Below are positions 34,617 to 45,499 of a stretch of DNA of 64,000 nt, in pieces; the stretch's first letter is position 1; each line of letters begins with the position of its first letter. Position numbers and translations under genes: made by a program. Under the pieces are notes generated by a model. That model was not told the DNA's origin, did no database searches, and saw nothing but the letters and a program-made list of their open reading frames with translations. Location: positions 19,455,246 through 19,519,245 of the forward strand of contig OW203773.1 in NCBI GenBank assembly GCA_934045905.1, read 5' to 3'. This stretch comes from Leuctra nigra (taxonomy: Eukaryota; Arthropoda; Insecta; Plecoptera; Leuctridae).

Positions 34617-35110
34617 TATCCCCATAAAAAACACTTCGTGTAAAAATACCAGCCAAGTCTCTTCAACTAAAAAAAAATATATGAAATCTAAAAATTCTGC
34701 ACTGAAAAGTATTGATATCAAAAAATTTGCCAAGTCAAAACTTTATTTGAAAATCAAAAAATACTTGGCGCATCGTGTATATAAATAGCTTAGAAGTATA
34801 GGCCAGATATAAAATATACATCAAATATACATATACATATAGTATACCTATAATTCTCAAAAAAATCGATGCGCCAAGTATTTTTTGATTTTCAAATAAA
34901 GTTTTGACTTGGCAAATTTTTTGATATCAATACTTTTCAGTGCAGAATTTTTAGATTTCATATATTTTTTTTTAGTTGAAGAGACTTGGCTGGTATTTTT
35001 ACACGAAGTGTTTTTTATGGGGATATCACTCCTTTTTTTAGTTTATTATTTACAACTTGTGACGCATATGAAATAAACAATTACTAAATTCTTTTTAAAA
35101 AATCGCCATT
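34617..35110. mobile_element. Long-armed foldback element B
   Basis: Arms of about 160 bp (34617-34775 and 34867-35027) share their outer 50 bp and the ACTTGGCGCATCG inner block with element A. The right side continues to about 35110 with sequence that is the complement of the outer left side of element A (30765-30847). The centre is about 90 bp and AT-rich. Confidence 0.85.
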
Positions 35111-35205
35111 TACGATTTGGTTACTACTAATGAAAATCTGTTGTATATTCATGTATAGTCTTTCGTGAAGAATAGCAAAGGTTTCATTCCAATCGGCCAA
35201 CCCAG

Positions 35206-36075
35206 TTCCGAGATATGGCATATAACACTTCGGTTTTCAAAATGGCTGCTAAACTTACTGCACTGCCACATAGAATTTATATCTACAATTAAGTTGTATC
35301 ATTTTAGGCTTTCTGAATATGTATTCATTGTATAGAATGGGGAATATAATAATTTTTAAATTTGAATGACGTCATTTCCGGGCTCATAAATAAAAACATT
35401 CTACTTTGACTGTTCCTATTCCATAAAGATGGCATTCCGAATCATTTGGCGCTAGTTTCGTACTGATCGGTATACCAGTTTTCGAGATACAACGTTACTT
35501 CCGGTTTCAAAATGGCGGCTGAAATCTCTGACCCCTTGAATTTTAATTTACACATGATAACATCTTATTAAGTTATTATAAGCTGTCTCAAATAGTATGT
35601 ATTGTATCAAAATGTAAATTTGTGAGATTTTTAAAATGTGTAACGTCATTTCCGTTTTTGCTATAAGAAACTGCAAATATTACTGATGATAAAACATAAA
35701 GTTGCCCGTCTAAATTGTGTGGTGCTGGTTTCGTTCAAATCTATTTAGCCAATATTAAGATATGATGTCACTTCCGGTTTAACAATGGCGGCTTCCGGTT
35801 GGTTTTGTAACAAGTCAAATGATATATCAGAAGTGCATACGTTACATAAATATCAAAATAATCGGATCAACCTTTGTTGCCGAAATGCCAATCGATGTAT
35901 TTCAAATTTCATGACGTCATTTCCGGTTTCGTTAACAAAATGTTTAGTCTTTTGCTACTGATAATGCATATAGTTCACCGTCCGAATCGTTTGGCGCTAT
36001 TTTCGCTCCAATCGGTTCAGCCGTTGTTGAGATATGACGTCACTTCCGGTTTCAAAATGGCGGCACAAAAAATTC
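35206..36075. repeat. Degenerate ~270-bp tandem array (four units)
   Basis: Four diverged units, each with CACTTCCGG-like then TTTCAAAATGGCGGC-like text (near 35227, 35507, 35770 and 36042), spaced about 265-280 bp. Other recurring parts are GACGTCATTTCCGG and TTTGGCGCTA. No coding potential. The composite resembles ETS (CCGGAAGT) plus YY1 (AAAATGGCGGC) motifs; this is sequence resemblance only. Confidence 0.75.
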
Positions 36076-36534
36076 ATGGGGTGAAGGTTAAATCAGACGC
36101 CAAAAGTGCACACGTGGTAAAAATGTGAGATCAATCGGTTCAGCCGTTTAGGCTGTGGCCTTGTTACCGGATTTGAATTCCAGGAGACTACTACTGAGAT
36201 TATTATTATTATTATTATGAAAACCGCCCTAAAACACTGTTTTCACGGCCCTCTAGCGCGCAAAGGGCGTAACCTATTGTTCCCAAATTTGGTATATGTT
36301 GTAGGGTGGGCCATAGCTCGAAATTAAGATATTTCGCAACAATGTGATATTTCCCAATTTTAAGATCCAGTAGGCCGAAAATGCCACTTTGATGCTTACA
36401 GTAAAAGTGGGTTGCTCCAGCCTTTTTAAATGAGAGTGTGCGCGCGCCGTACGACTTGGCTGGCGTGGAGCGACCGCTCCACTAGATAAAATAAATAATT
36501 TTGTTCATATTGTGATTGAAAATAGCAAAATCAG

Positions 36535-36955
36535 CAGTGTAAGGTAGGAACTAGTTCATAGGAACTAGTTACCGGAAACTGTTTCCTTTTTGGGGTACTT
36601 TTAGGGTAACGAAGTTCCTTTATTTTTAGGGAACTTAGGAACTAAGAAGTTCCTTTCTGTAAAGAACTTGCAACTTATTTTAAGTAATTTTAAGTTCCTT
36701 ACGAATTTAGTACGTCTAATGGAATCGAGTTGCACAGAATTTATTTAGTGGCTATACCTAAAATTTACTTGATTTTTGGCAATAATATATTTGTTTGCTT
36801 TGTTCGAGACTTAGGTAGGTACCTACTACCTAATTAAGGAATTCTGTAACAAAACGTAACTTAGTTCCATTGTTAACAATCTGGCCAGTTCATTTATTTA
36901 AAAGGAACTAGGAACTGGAACTAGTTCCATTTTTAGAGGAACTTACCCAACACTA
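36535..36955. mobile_element. hAT-like MITE (GGAACTAGTTCC family)
   Basis: The left end CAGTGTAAGGTAGGAAC and right end GGAACTTACCCAACACTA are degraded inverted repeats, with 8-bp flanks AAAATCAG / AAAATAAG (one mismatch). The interior has many GGAACTAGTTCC-like palindromes. Confidence 0.75.
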
Positions 36956-36963
36956 AAAATAAG

Positions 36964-37660
36964 ACCACTCATCTCATGACTTCTAGGAAATGAAGATTCT
37001 AAAATTTCCGGCCCAAAAAGTCTATTCTTAGACATTTACACCTTTTTTACCACAATAATTTTTATTTTTGATATGTATCTTATAATCTTCCTGGCTCATT
37101 GTTTACTATGTACACAAATAATAATACATTTAAAAGTGTATTTATTTTAAATAATTTTTAATTTTTTAGTACTATAATTTCGCTTAAATACTGGGCCAAC
37201 ATTTGCAGTCCAAAGTTTTGAAGAGGATTGAGAAGATGAGAAGAAAATTTCCTTTAAAATACAGCAGAAAGAAAATGTGTATCACAGTCTGCTCTATTTT
37301 AGTGCTAACAGAAAGTGCTCATAAGTGCTCACGTTGGAAACGTGTAACACATAAGATTTTAGAATTGGACAGCTTACAGCAATTATTCTATTATTGCAAT
37401 CCATTTCATAATAATATTTTTCATTCTAGTGACAGCGTGCATGTTTTAAAATTTCCAAAATGGTGAGAAAGCGACCCTTAAAACAAGTCAAGAATAACAC
37501 ATTTATGCAACGTGGCTCAACCGATCGGAAACCCTAATATATGTTTTTTTTAGAAAATATACCGTCATTGCACATTTGAAATACGCATATTCTGTAACAG
37601 CCAGAAAAATTATTTTACTAATTTTATTTTAAATTATTTTAAAATTATTTTACTGTGAAA
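36964..37660. other. Non-coding interval
   Basis: AT-rich; one 87-codon open frame at 37203 has no recognisable domain and was not accepted. The 5' end of the non-LTR element that follows is not sharply defined; it begins somewhere before 37887. Confidence 0.5.
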
Positions 37661-37886
37661 TAGGAATGTGTTCGGCTGAAAAGTGAAGGTATTGAGTGGA
37701 GACGTGCTGGAAGGTCATAAAAAGCAAAAGGGTTCGTAAATAATACGTAGAATATTGATAAATATCGAGATTTAAGTTTGGTTTTGCTGTGGTTCGGGAT
37801 TGGAAAAAGGAAGAGAGATTTGTCACGGTGACATGGGGTAAAATTTCACTGCGGGTCAAAAACTACATTTAACTTTTTAAACCAAG

Positions 37887-38981
37887 GTGTTTAAAGTGAA
37901 AAAATTGTTGATGCATTTGAGATCCAAGATGAAGAGGAGTGTAAATGAAGGTGAGGTCAGCTTGGTTGAAAGACTCATGATGGAGGTACGGGAATTGAAG
38001 GAAGAAATATCCGATATGAAGATAAAACAGGAAATAGTACATGAAGAGTGGAAGAAAGAAGTTGCTGGTATTAAACAAATACATGAACAAGCAGATAATG
38101 ACTCAATTGACATGTTTGCTGAAAGAATGGTTTGGGAAAGTGAATGCAAAGAAGAGTTGAAAAGAATAAAGAAAAGTGTATTGGATAGAAATGTATGGGA
38201 AGAGAAAATGGTGAAGAGAAGTATATGGTATGTAAACGAATTGATTAGGTTAGAAGAGGAGAGACGGACTGATAGATTAGATAATATTCAGGAAAGAGAT
38301 CGAGAGTGCCAAGAACAAATGGGGGAGAGAGCAAAGTTTGTTGGCAAGTGGCAAGATATAACAAATAGGTTAGAACAGTTAATGAATACAGTCAATGATA
38401 ATCATAAAAAACATTATGTGGAGATGGCAGAGATCTTGACAACAGGCGGAAGCAGTGAAACGAGTATTCAATTGAACGTGCATAAAGAAAACCAACCACA
38501 AAGCAATGTTCAAGAAGTAAGTTCGTCGTGTGAATCATTGCATAAGCAAGATAAACATCAGCAAGAACAGCGACAGAAACAGAAGAAAGTGCAGAAAAGG
38601 AAAGCAGAACAAGAGAACAAAAATGAAGAAGAAAATAACATGATGATTGAGAACGATACTCAGGAAAAAGATGATCAAGATTATGAAGAGAAGTCCGAGA
38701 AGAGTCATTTGAAGAGGAGTGATGATAATCAAAAGTCGTTTGAAGAGAACAGAGCATTGGAAGATACAATTTTATTGATGGGAGATGTGAGTGGCAGTGA
38801 AGCCTGGGTTTTCGCTTTGGGTGAGGGATGTCATGTGAGAAGGGAGCCTGGAATAAAAATCAGGGAAATTACTGCAAGAATTGAAGATGGATGTTATGCA
38901 AAACAGAGTGGGCTGAAGAAAGTAATTTTTCAAGTGGGAAATAGGGAAGTTTGGAATCGGTTGGATAAAGACGAGAAATGA
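37887..38981 (+). CDS. Non-LTR ORF1 protein (coiled coil)
   Basis: 364 codons, ATG to TGA. Most of the protein is highly charged coiled coil rich in Glu, Lys and Gln (residues about 10-270). The last 70 residues change character (ILLMGDVSGSEAW, PGIKIREITARI, KKVIFQVGNREVW). That pattern resembles the first half of an SGNH/GDSL-type esterase fold as found in ORF1 of some non-LTR elements, with the catalytic GDS altered. It would act as a nucleic-acid-binding chaperone in the retrotransposon particle. The stop overlaps the ATG of the next frame (ATGA), which continues the possible esterase half, so either the frame was broken or the two are read as overlapping frames. Esterase resemblance is tentative. 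Confidence 0.75.
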   Translation: MFKVKKLLMHLRSKMKRSVNEGEVSLVERLMMEVRELKEEISDMKIKQEIVHEEWKKEVAGIKQIHEQADNDSIDMFAERMVWESECKEELKRIKKSVLDRNVWEEKMVKRSIWYVNELIRLEEERRTDRLDNIQERDRECQEQMGERAKFVGKWQDITNRLEQLMNTVNDNHKKHYVEMAEILTTGGSSETSIQLNVHKENQPQSNVQEVSSSCESLHKQDKHQQEQRQKQKKVQKRKAEQENKNEEENNMMIENDTQEKDDQDYEEKSEKSHLKRSDDNQKSFEENRALEDTILLMGDVSGSEAWVFALGEGCHVRREPGIKIREITARIEDGCYAKQSGLKKVIFQVGNREVWNRLDKDEK

Positions 38982-39298
38982 AAGATTTTGAGGATTTGAT
39001 GCAAGTCTCTACAACCTTTTTTGGTCCAAAGATAAAAATAGGTATTGTGGGTTTACTAAGTAATTACTCAGTAACTTTGAATGAAGGGTTGAAGAAGATG
39101 GCGAAAGAGAAAGAGGTGGAATATATTGAATTGGAATACACACCAGGATTCTTGATGGATAGAAGGAAGTGGGCCCGAGAAGTTGGAAGAAAATTGAAAA
39201 TGAGGGTTGAGGAGAAGGTTGTTATTAACAAGAAGAATGTTTGGACTCAGTCGAAGCGGGGTTTTCGGACAAGTTGGGTTTCAAGGATAATATTATAG
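38978..39298 (+). CDS. ORF1 C-terminal continuation (overlapping frame)
   Basis: 106 codons in the -1 frame relative to ORF1, starting at the ATGA overlap. FFGPKIKIGIVGLLSNYSVT and YIELEYTPGFLMDRRKW fit the second half of an SGNH-like fold, placed directly after the first half in ORF1. Whether this is an inactivating frameshift or a genuine overlapping frame cannot be decided from one copy. Confidence 0.55.
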   Translation: MKDFEDLMQVSTTFFGPKIKIGIVGLLSNYSVTLNEGLKKMAKEKEVEYIELEYTPGFLMDRRKWAREVGRKLKMRVEEKVVINKKNVWTQSKRGFRTSWVSRIIL

Positions 39299-39306
39299 GA
39301 AGGAGA

Positions 39307-42288
39307 ATGATGAAGTATGTGAAGAAAAGCAAGACTAATAGGGAAGGTGGAGGTTACAGATATAGAAGAAGAGAAGTTATAAGGATGGGAACAATAAATA
39401 TTGTCACGTTAAATGGGAAAATAGAAGAAGTGATTGATGAAATGAAAGAGAGAAAGATGCATGTGTTGGGTTTGAGTGAAACAAAATGGAGAGGAGAAGG
39501 GTATAAAGAATTGAGAGATGGTTATTGTATATATTGGTGTGGTGATAAAGAATGTAAATTTGGAGTTGCAATTATACTGTGTCAAGAAATGAAAAGCAAG
39601 GTTGTGCAAGTAGAGTACATCAATGAGAGGTTAATTAAATTGAAATTGTTTTTCGAAGAAATGTTAGTAGAAATTTTACAAGTTTATGCACCTCAAGTTG
39701 GAAGGAAAATGGCTGAAAAAGAAACTTTTCTTGAGCTTGTAGAAGAAAATATATCTCTTGAAAGTACATTTGTAATGGGTGACTTAAATGCAAAGGTTGG
39801 AAGAGAAAGAAGAGGATTTGAAAAGGTTTTGGGAAAAAATGGATATGGATCCAGGAATAAGGAAGGAGAAAATTTGTTAGAAGTTTGTGCAAGAAATGGA
39901 TTGGTGATTGGAAATAGTATGTTTGAGAAGAATGAAAAGAATATGATCACGAGGTATGGTTGGGATGGGAGATCGAAATCGGTAATTGATTATATAATAT
40001 ACAGTGACGCACTTAGAAAAATGGTATTGGATGTAAAGGTTGTACCGCATGTGGCGTTTGATGGTGATCATCGACTATTAATAGCGGATATACGAATGCC
40101 AAGAAAATGTGTTGAAAGAAGAAAAGCGAAGAGAAGAAGAAAATTGAAGGTATGGAGATTGCAGAATGATGAAATAAGAAAAGAATTTAAAATGGCAATA
40201 GAAGAAAATATGCCAGTTGGGGATCTTAATTTGGTAGAAGAGGAATGGATGAGTTTTAAAAATGCTATATTGACTATTACAGAAAATATATGCGGGAGGA
40301 CAAAGGGATTGAGAAGAAGAAAGGAAACACCGTGGTGGACAAATGCAATTAAGTGTGCAGTAAGAAAGAAAAGAAAAGCATGGGTTAAAAAAGAAGAGTG
40401 CAGAACAATATTGAATATAAATAAATATCAAAGGATGAAGAGATATGTTCACTTTTTGGTTTCAGAAGAAAAATCGAAGACAATGAACGAATTTGTTGAA
40501 TGTCTAGAGAGGGACTTTGAGGCAAACAAAAAGATGTTATATTCTGTAGTAAAATGTAAGAGGCAAGATAATAGAACAACTAATTATATGGTAAATGAAA
40601 GGGGATGCCTTACAAATGATGTGGAGGAAATACAAGATATGTGAAAGCACTACTTTTCAAAGTTATTGAATGATGACAAAGGTGGTACTGAAGACAAGGA
40701 AATAAGTGAAGAGTGCGATAAATTGAATTGTCAAGATGATATGGTAATGTTTGGGGAAGTTGAGGTGGCAGTAAAAGGGATGAAAAATGGAAGATCGCCG
40801 GGAGTGGATGAGATAAGTGTGGAAATGATAAAGGCAGGTGGTAAAGCTGGATTGGAGTGGTTTTACAGAGTTGTGGCATCGGCATGGATTCAAAAAACTG
40901 TACCAAGGGATTGGAGGAGAGGTGTTATTGTACCATTGTTTAAGAAAGGGGATCGCAAGAAATGTAGCAACTATAGAGGGATAACACTCATGAGCCAAGG
41001 AGCGAAGATATACGAACGAATTATAGAGAAGAGGATACGAAGTGTAGTTGAAGAGGATTTGAAAGATGAACAATATGGATTTAGAAGAAACAGATCTACG
41101 ATAGACCTTATATTCGCTATAAGGACCATTATGGAGAGAAATTGGGAGATGGGAAAGGAAATATGGTTAGTGTTTCTGGATATTGAAAAAGCGTATGATC
41201 ATTTGCCAAGGGATAGGGTGTGGGAGAGTTTAGAAAAGAGGGAAATAGACAAGAAGTTGATTGAAAGAGTACAGAGTTTGTATGTTGGATGTGAGAGTTG
41301 TGTGGAAACAGTGGGAGGAAGAACGGGCTGGTTTAGTGTGAGATCAGGAGTAAGGCAAGGCAGTGTGTTGTCACCTTTGCTGTTCATTATGGTAATGGAT
41401 GATATAATTCGGGAGGTGGAAAGGAATGAAGATCCAGATTCGCAAACTGGGGTATAGGCGGATGATGTTGTAATTTGGGGAGAGACTGAAGAGTTGGTAC
41501 AGAAGAAAGTGGATGTGTGGAACGAAGTGATAAAAAGATATGGAATGAAGATTAGTAGTGAGAAGAGTGAATATTTGGTTTTGGAGAAGAAGAAAAATGG
41601 GCTTGTAAGAAATGGTTTGAAATTGGATGGAAAAGATATTAAACAAGTAGAAGATTTTAGTTATCTAGGAAGTTTGGTTACAACAGACGGAAAGTGTTCG
41701 AAAGAAGTTAAAAGAAGAATACAGAAAGCAGACGGGTTTTATCAAAAAGTTAGAAAATTAGTATGGAATAGGGATTTACCACTTAAATTTAAATTAGTAT
41801 TATACAAGCAATATTTTTTACCGATATTATGTTATGGGGCGGTGACGTGGAATTTGGGATGGAAGGAGGAGAGTATGGTACAAGCAGAAGAGATGAAGTT
41901 CGTGAGAGGAATGGCAAATATATCGATGAAGGAACATGTAAGAAGTATGGTGATAAGGAAGAAGATGGGTGTGGAGAGTGTTGGGTTCAAAATTGGGCGA
42001 GAAAGACTGAGGTGGTTTGGTAAACTTAAGAGAATGAAAGACAGTAGAAGAGCCAAAAGTGAATTTGGAAAGTATGTGGAAGGTAAAAGAAAAGTTGGGA
42101 GGCCAAGAGATAGATGGATTGAACAGGTGAAAAGAGATGTTGAGGAACGAGGTGAAAGATGGGAAGAAGTTGAAAGGAAACATTTGTGGGAAAATCAAGA
42201 ATTATGGGAACAAATAGTTACTAAAGTGGAGGTAGTAGAGGAGGATGAGGATGAAGAAGAAAAAGACGGAGGAGAAGAAGAAGAATAA
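39307..42288 (+). pseudogene. Non-LTR ORF2: AP endonuclease + reverse transcriptase, two stops
   Basis: One frame runs from an ATG at 39307 to TAA at 42286-42288 but is cut by TGA at 40642-40644 and TAG at 41455-41457. Endonuclease motifs: INIVTLNG, LGLSETKW, QVYAPQVG, MGDLNAKVG, DYIIYSDALR and GDHRLLIADIR. RT motifs: RSPGVDEIS, WRRGVIVPLFKKGD, CSNYRGITL, LVFLDIEKAYD and GVRQGSVLSPLLF. The second stop replaces the Tyr of the catalytic YADD (stop then ADDVVIWG). The C-terminal region has the LRWFGKLKRM and GRPRDRW text common in RTE-type elements. The protein nicks target DNA and copies the element RNA there; this copy cannot make an intact enzyme. Confidence 0.9.
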
Positions 42289-42437
42289 GAAGAAGAAGAA
42301 GAAGAACAAGAAGAAAAAAGGAAGGAGGGGAGGAGGATGAGAAGGAAGACAAATGTGACAGGCCTGGCTAGCCGGCATTACTAAATGTATTTAGCCTATA
42401 AGAAATTTTTACTCTACCTAGTGTGGAATTAAGTGTT

Positions 42438-43679
42438 TGTAACAAGTTGGCCTATCTAGGTTAGAAAATTAACTTTAAAAATAATAATGTTTGCTTGAAG
42501 TAGGTTTAAAGAATGAACAAGCTTGTAGCATGGCATTCTTAGAGTCAAGGTTAACTGAACACAAAGTAATTAATTAGAATCATTATGTAAACTTACAATC
42601 TTAAAATTCAACAGCAATCAAAATATAGACAAAAATATAACGAGCAATCAAATAAGTTTAACAATGTGCAATTATATCAAGAAAGTGAGTGAATCCATAT
42701 AAAAAGTATGTGACCTTACCTAAATTGTGATGTCACCACGTAATAACAAGTGAACCAGTCATTGTGATAACGCTACAAAACCAGTCAGCCAGACTAGTTT
42801 TCAGTGATTCCAAGAAAAGCATGGGCCTACGTGCAGAAAGAAAGTCGTTTCGCGGGCTTTAGAAATGACAGAATGTCTAAAATTAGCTATCACGTGTACG
42901 AAACCAACCAATCAGATTCTTTGGAGGGAAAACGATGTCAGAGGGTATAAAACGTCAGGCTACCAGCCAAACTTCATCAGTCGGAGTTTTCTCAGAGCAG
43001 TGAGACCTGCCTCGCGAACCGTGAAGCCTTGTGCACGCAACATAGTATAATTTCAGCGAGACAGTGCCGATGTGATCGAAGGTAAACATTAAAATAACAT
43101 TTTTGTATAAACGTCAACCCAGTAAATTCAAACTTCAAGCCTAATGCTGAGGCAAATAATATCGCATTAAGACAATTTCAAGTTACAAGTGATCAACTGA
43201 ACAGTTTCAACATTAAAGTCAGTAAATGTTAAAGTATAAAAGTTAGTGAATTGCAACTCCGGGAGAAACCGACGAGTCTGCAGCCACGAACGTCATCAGC
43301 CTGAGCCAACTTGATCCAACTGCTCGAGGAGGTCACTCCTTGTGCACGGACTGCTGGACGTCCTGGTAACCAAGGGGTTATTAGACAACATCATCGCATC
43401 GCAGCTGAAGGAGGTGACATATCCAGTCATTTCATTCTGCTGGTGGACTGGAGTTCACGGGACACACTACGCAAGAGTCAACGCCATCCACTTGTTTACG
43501 CGGAAGTAAACAAACCAGACGACATCATCACTACTGCCGACGTATCGAACGTAATATTGTTTCATAATTTTTGATTGCTCTTTTCACATCAATGAACATT
43601 TATTTTCTCTGTAATAAACAAATTATAATATTGCTGATTCTTTGTGTTCTACCCTCTGAGCCAAATCCCGCAGGTTTCA
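42438..43679 (+). repeat. 5' LTR
   Basis: 1242 bp, TG...CA. It contains a TATAAAA box at 42946-42952 and a TCAGTC initiator-like site about 25 bp downstream. Short open frames inside it have no coding support. Confidence 0.95.
42946..42952 (+). promoter_or_regulatory. LTR core promoter TATA box
   Basis: GGGTATAAAACG with CATCAGTCGGAG roughly 25-30 bp downstream, the usual TATA-to-initiator spacing of arthropod promoters. The same box is in the 3' LTR at 47267-47273. Confidence 0.65.
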
Positions 43680-43680
43680 G

Positions 43681-43700
43681 TGGCGCTCAACGTGTGGGGC
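43681..43700 (+). promoter_or_regulatory. Primer binding site (tRNA-Lys-like)
   Basis: One base after the 5' LTR: TGGCGCTCAACGTGTGGGGC. It resembles the lysine-tRNA primer site TGGCGCCCAACGTGGGGC, with one substitution and a 2-bp insertion. Confidence 0.75.
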
Positions 43701-43907
43701 TCGAATAACATTCCTGGGAGCAATTGTTTTGAAAGAAATAATTGTTTTCTTGATTGTGAAAGAGTTACTCAGTTGTTCTGAAACTTGTGGACACAGGCAT
43801 TGCGTAAAATTTTCATGTATTTGGAAATTTTACATAGAATCAACCCGTTAACGTAAAGATAAAGCCAACTGTAGATTTGTGCATGTTAGTTCATTACATC
43901 TGTTACG

Positions 43908-45473
43908 ATGGCAGATCGAGATGCAAGTTTAGCGTCAACTGTAGATTTAGATGAGACTGTAGAGGGGGCGGGGGACCAGTCAGTGGTTAGTGAACTCGAG
44001 GTAACTAGGAGCCAGGTGATAGTGGAGGACGAACACGATGACTCGCTACCTCATGTTGAAATGCCAATCTTTGAAGAGAGACAAAAAGAAGCCAGGGCTG
44101 ACAGTATATATTCACAATTCGGTGAGAAAGAATCCTCTAATCCAGTTATGGAATTCTTAATGAAAATGCAGCAAGAACAACAGGAAAAAGAAGCTATCAA
44201 GGAAATGAATAGGAAACTAGAGAAAATTAAGGAAAAGGAAGAAAGAGGAAAGGAGATGGAAAAGTTGTTGTTAAAAACTGAAAATGTCAGGGAGATCGTC
44301 AGTGAAATTCAAGCTGGATTGAAAAAGGTCGAAACTAGAGTCTCAAATGTAGAGGAGAGCGTACAGAGAATAAATGATAAAGTCGACACAGAGTTGGAGG
44401 TTATTAAGTCTTACATAGAATCAATTGGAGAACAAACGAGCAGTGTAGAGGAAAAAGTAAAATCCGAATTAGTAAAGATCAACACTGAGATCGATGAGCG
44501 TGACAAGAAACTCAGTCTGGAGCTATTTTCATTAAGCTCGCGATTTGAAAGAAAGGATAAAGAGAAGAATGAAAGCATTTCAGCTATGAAGGAGAAAATA
44601 GAGGACGTAAGTAAAAAGGTAGATGAGAATGCCAAGAAGACTGGAACGACATCGAATATCATGTGTCATGCAAATAACGAGTTGCAATTTGCAAAACATT
44701 GTACTGAGTCGCTGATACAAGAGGCAATAAGATTTAATGGGGAAGAGAGTTGCCCAATAAACGCAATGCAATTTTTGAAGCTAATCAAAGAGCGTTTTTC
44801 AACATTCAATGTGAATAACAATCAGAAGCTGGGAATCATTGTCAAGTGTTTACATGGAAAAGCAGCAGACTGGTATGTAAATAATCCCGTTGAGAACATT
44901 GACAAATTTGAAGAGGCTTTTAAAGAGAAATATTGGTCGCAAACTGTACAGCATCAGCTAATCAGATCAATCTATGCTGGAGAATACAAAATTAGTTCGA
45001 ACCTAAACATGGTGACCTATGTCAATCGGATTATCAACAAGGCAAAATATGTGACAGAATTGGTCAATATGACGGAACAAGTTTTGGTTGGAATATTGAT
45101 TAATCACTTACCACCAAACATCAGGGTGATAGTACGTGGCAAAGTCAAAACTAAAGATGAGTTGATAAAAGAGCTGACTGACTTAGAGCATGATGAATTC
45201 ACTGAAAAACTAATCAGAGATCCCAAGCAATATGAGCCAATTCGTAACGGGAACGGTTACAATGACAATAGGAACGGTTATAATAACAGGAATAGTTATG
45301 ACAGAAATTACAATAACAATAACTACGGGAGAAACAGTCACGACAGAAATGGCTATAACAGAAATGGGCATGGTAACGGTAATAATAATAATCGTCCACC
45401 AGAGTCCGGTACGAAGGAAACGAAAAATGAAAATTCGGGAAACGAACAGAGGTCGACACAGAATGGAAAGTAG
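43908..45473 (+). CDS. Gag-like protein of the non-autonomous LTR element
   Basis: 521 codons, ATG to TAG. Residues about 80-250 are a long Glu/Lys coiled coil. Residues about 270-430 match the retrotransposon Gag fold (AMQFLKLIKERFSTF, GKAADWYVNNP, FKEKYW, LPPNIRVIV), clearly related to the Gag at 57350. The C-terminus is an Asn/Gly/Arg/Tyr-rich tail (RNGYNRNGHGN type) in place of CCHC zinc knuckles, presumably for RNA binding. It would form the particle that packages the element RNA. Near the 3' end the frame contains G GGA AAC (45437-45443), a canonical -1 slip site, 28 nt before the stop. Confidence 0.85.
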   Translation: MADRDASLASTVDLDETVEGAGDQSVVSELEVTRSQVIVEDEHDDSLPHVEMPIFEERQKEARADSIYSQFGEKESSNPVMEFLMKMQQEQQEKEAIKEMNRKLEKIKEKEERGKEMEKLLLKTENVREIVSEIQAGLKKVETRVSNVEESVQRINDKVDTELEVIKSYIESIGEQTSSVEEKVKSELVKINTEIDERDKKLSLELFSLSSRFERKDKEKNESISAMKEKIEDVSKKVDENAKKTGTTSNIMCHANNELQFAKHCTESLIQEAIRFNGEESCPINAMQFLKLIKERFSTFNVNNNQKLGIIVKCLHGKAADWYVNNPVENIDKFEEAFKEKYWSQTVQHQLIRSIYAGEYKISSNLNMVTYVNRIINKAKYVTELVNMTEQVLVGILINHLPPNIRVIVRGKVKTKDELIKELTDLEHDEFTEKLIRDPKQYEPIRNGNGYNDNRNGYNNRNSYDRNYNNNNYGRNSHDRNGYNRNGHGNGNNNNRPPESGTKETKNENSGNEQRSTQNGK

Positions 45474-45499
45474 AGATGGGACACGATTTTGCGTCGACC
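45437..45499 (+). promoter_or_regulatory. Candidate -1 ribosomal frameshift signal
   Basis: GGGAAAC (45437-45443) is aligned to the gag frame as G GGA AAC. After a 7-nt spacer comes GGTCGAC (45451-45457), which can pair with GTCGACC (45493-45499), a 7-bp stem. The -1 frame is closed by TGA at 45428-45430 and open from there through the downstream ORF, so the heptamer lies in the 40-nt overlap where it would have to be. Confidence 0.65.

Noticed and set aside
37203..37466. 87-codon open frame with several Cys/His
   Set aside because: No domain pattern fits and the codon composition is like the surrounding AT-rich DNA.
42865..43574. Open frames of 61 and 87 codons repeated identically at 47186 and 47632
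   Set aside because: They are inside the two LTRs and identical only because the LTRs are.
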